Shown here: positions 15,363 through 16,611 of the stretch, in pieces | Layout of the letters: each line of letters begins with the position of its first letter | Numbering within the stretch: the stretch's first letter is position 1 | Assembly (NCBI GenBank): GCA_003450555.1 | Contig: DMFQ01000070.1 | Location: forward strand, 3,505-20,115 | Origin: Ktedonobacter sp. | GTDB taxonomy: Bacteria; Chloroflexota; Ktedonobacteria; Ktedonobacterales; Ktedonobacteraceae | DNA: 16,611 bases | Direction of reading: 5' to 3' | The notes under the pieces: generated by a model | Told to the model about the DNA's origin: nothing | Database searches by the model: none | What the model saw: only the letters and a program-made list of their open reading frames with translations | Made by a program: the position numbers and the translations under genes

Positions 15363-15377
15363 AAGGGAAAGGCAACA

Positions 15378-16611
15378 ATGGCACGAGTCAATAAAGTACT
15401 CATGCTGGTAGAAAATCAACCTGCGCCTGCTGATCGTCGTGTCTGGCCCCAGGCTTTAGCATTGCGCGATCAAGGCTTTCAGGTAAGCATTATATCCCCT
15501 AAGGGAACCACAAAGTATAGCGAATCATACGTTTGCATTGAGAATATCCATATTTATCGCTATCAATTACCTAAAACTGGTCGCAAATACACTGCCTACT
15601 TCGCAGAATACGGCGTTGCAATGCTCATGACATTCTGGTTGAGCTTTAAAGTATTGTTTCGTCATGGCTTTGATGTGATTCATGCTGCTAATCCCCCAGA
15701 TATGTTCTTTTTGATCGGATTGTTCTATCGGCTCTTCGGGAAGAAATTCATCTTTGATCAGCACGACATGTCCCCCGCAATGTTTCGGGTTTTATACAAG
15801 GATCGCTTGAAACTGCTTTACAAAGTAATGCTCTTCCTGGAACGGTACTCTTACAAAACAGCTCACCTTGTCATTACGACGAACGTATCGCAGAAACAGC
15901 ATGCTATGGAATGCGGCTGCCAGGCTAACAAGGTATTTGTAGTACGTAACGGACCTGATCTAAGATATATGAAAGTGTACGCGCCTGAACCAGAACTGAA
16001 AAAAGGGCGGCGTTATTTACTGGCCTACGTAGGTGTGATTGCTGTTCAAGATGGCGTTGAGTATACCCTCTATGCGCTTCATGAACTGGTTCATAAGCGT
16101 GGTCGCAAAGACGTTTCATTGGTCTTGATGGGAGATGGTGACAATGCTTCGGTGTTGCATACAATCGCTCATCAACTTGATCTTGATGAGTATGTGAATT
16201 TCACTGGCTGGACGGAAAGTGAAGATGTACTACGCTATCTTGCCGCAGCAGATGTGGGACTTTCGCCCGACCCAGAAAATGGACTGAATGAGTACTGCAC
16301 CATGATCAAAACAATGGAATACATGGCAATGGGCAAGCCAGTTGTGGCTTTTGATCTTGCTGAGACCCGCTTTTCAGCTCAGGATGCAGCTCTCTATGCT
16401 ACTCCCAATGTTATTGAAGACTTCGCTGACAAAATTGAAGCTTTGCTTGATAATGAAGAGCTTCGCCTCAAAATGGGTGCGTTCGGGCGCCAGCGCATAG
16501 AAGAGGAGTTAAATTGGGATCTTTCCACGAAAAACCTCATGCTTGCGTATGAAACCCTTTTTCTCTCTGATCTGAAGTCGCAAGTTTCTGATCCTGCTAC
16601 GCACTTAATAA
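15378..16611 (+). CDS. GT4-family glycosyltransferase, 3' end outside window
   Basis: The frame opens at ATG 15378, with AAAGG at 15368-15372 five bases upstream, and stays open through the last base, giving 411 complete codons. The protein starts MARVNKVLMLVENQPAPADRR, a form typical of GT4 enzymes in exopolysaccharide loci. It continues with FDVIHAANPPDMF, FDQHDMSP, VVRNGPD, LLAYVGVIAVQDGVEYTL, LMGDG and a donor-site region ending in MEYMAMGKPVVAFD with Glu314. This sequence type differs from the other three transferases here, so it probably makes a separate linkage. Since such enzymes are about 400 residues, only a few codons are likely missing. It follows the ATP-grasp gene by 15 bases and ties that block back to glycan assembly. 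Confidence 0.9.
   Translation, partial: MARVNKVLMLVENQPAPADRRVWPQALALRDQGFQVSIISPKGTTKYSESYVCIENIHIYRYQLPKTGRKYTAYFAEYGVAMLMTFWLSFKVLFRHGFDVIHAANPPDMFFLIGLFYRLFGKKFIFDQHDMSPAMFRVLYKDRLKLLYKVMLFLERYSYKTAHLVITTNVSQKQHAMECGCQANKVFVVRNGPDLRYMKVYAPEPELKKGRRYLLAYVGVIAVQDGVEYTLYALHELVHKRGRKDVSLVLMGDGDNASVLHTIAHQLDLDEYVNFTGWTESEDVLRYLAAADVGLSPDPENGLNEYCTMIKTMEYMAMGKPVVAFDLAETRFSAQDAALYATPNVIEDFADKIEALLDNEELRLKMGAFGRQRIEEELNWDLSTKNLMLAYETLFLSDLKSQVSDPATHLI

Overview
The window is a densely packed stretch of bacterial chromosome in which all thirteen recognised genes lie on the + strand. It reads as a cell-surface or secreted polysaccharide locus with an unusual sulfonate-type metabolic module in its downstream half. 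Base composition looks balanced and starts are often TTG or GTG. The mix of a MurJ-like flippase, many GT4 glycosyltransferases, an AsnB amidotransferase and ComA/ComB proteins would fit a large-genome soil bacterium. A Chloroflexota member such as a Ktedonobacteria is my best guess, but this is inference from gene content and not shown by any marker gene.

Layout. Bases 1-510 are the 3' part of a nucleotide-sugar dehydrogenase, which makes a UDP-uronic acid. Bases 584-3499 encode one very long membrane protein that appears to join a MurJ/Wzx-like lipid-linked-sugar flippase to an O-antigen-ligase/polymerase-like domain. Two paralogous GT4 glycosyltransferases follow (3562-4896 and 4886-6196), then a glutamine-hydrolysing AsnB (6220-8124) and a third GT4 enzyme (8142-9197). 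Next come two 2-hydroxyacid redox enzymes of opposite expected handedness: an FMN (S)-2-hydroxyacid oxidase (9281-10303) and an NAD-dependent D-2-hydroxyacid dehydrogenase (10335-11372). After a 234-base gap, the longest in the window, a second block begins: a SAM methyltransferase (11607-12485), a ComA-like phosphosulfolactate synthase (12550-13404), a ComB-like 2-phosphosulfolactate phosphatase (13382-14110) and a COG3919-like ATP-grasp ligase (14133-15362). A fourth GT4 enzyme (from 15378) runs off the right edge without a stop.

How the genes may work together. The dehydrogenase, flippase/polymerase, glycosyltransferases and AsnB form a coherent kit for building and exporting a glycan that contains uronic acid or uronamide. 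ComA and ComB would convert phosphoenolpyruvate and sulfite to phosphosulfolactate and then to sulfolactate. The two hydroxyacid redox enzymes could oxidise or invert sulfolactate, and the ATP-grasp enzyme could activate a carboxylate and couple it to an amine, with methylation as a further step. The attractive hypothesis is a sulfolactate-type (sulfonated) decoration of a polysaccharide, or a small sulfonated metabolite made beside it. The ComA-like protein has changes in its N-terminal active-site region relative to the archaeal enzyme, so its exact substrate is uncertain. No tRNA, rRNA, CRISPR array or transposase was recognised.
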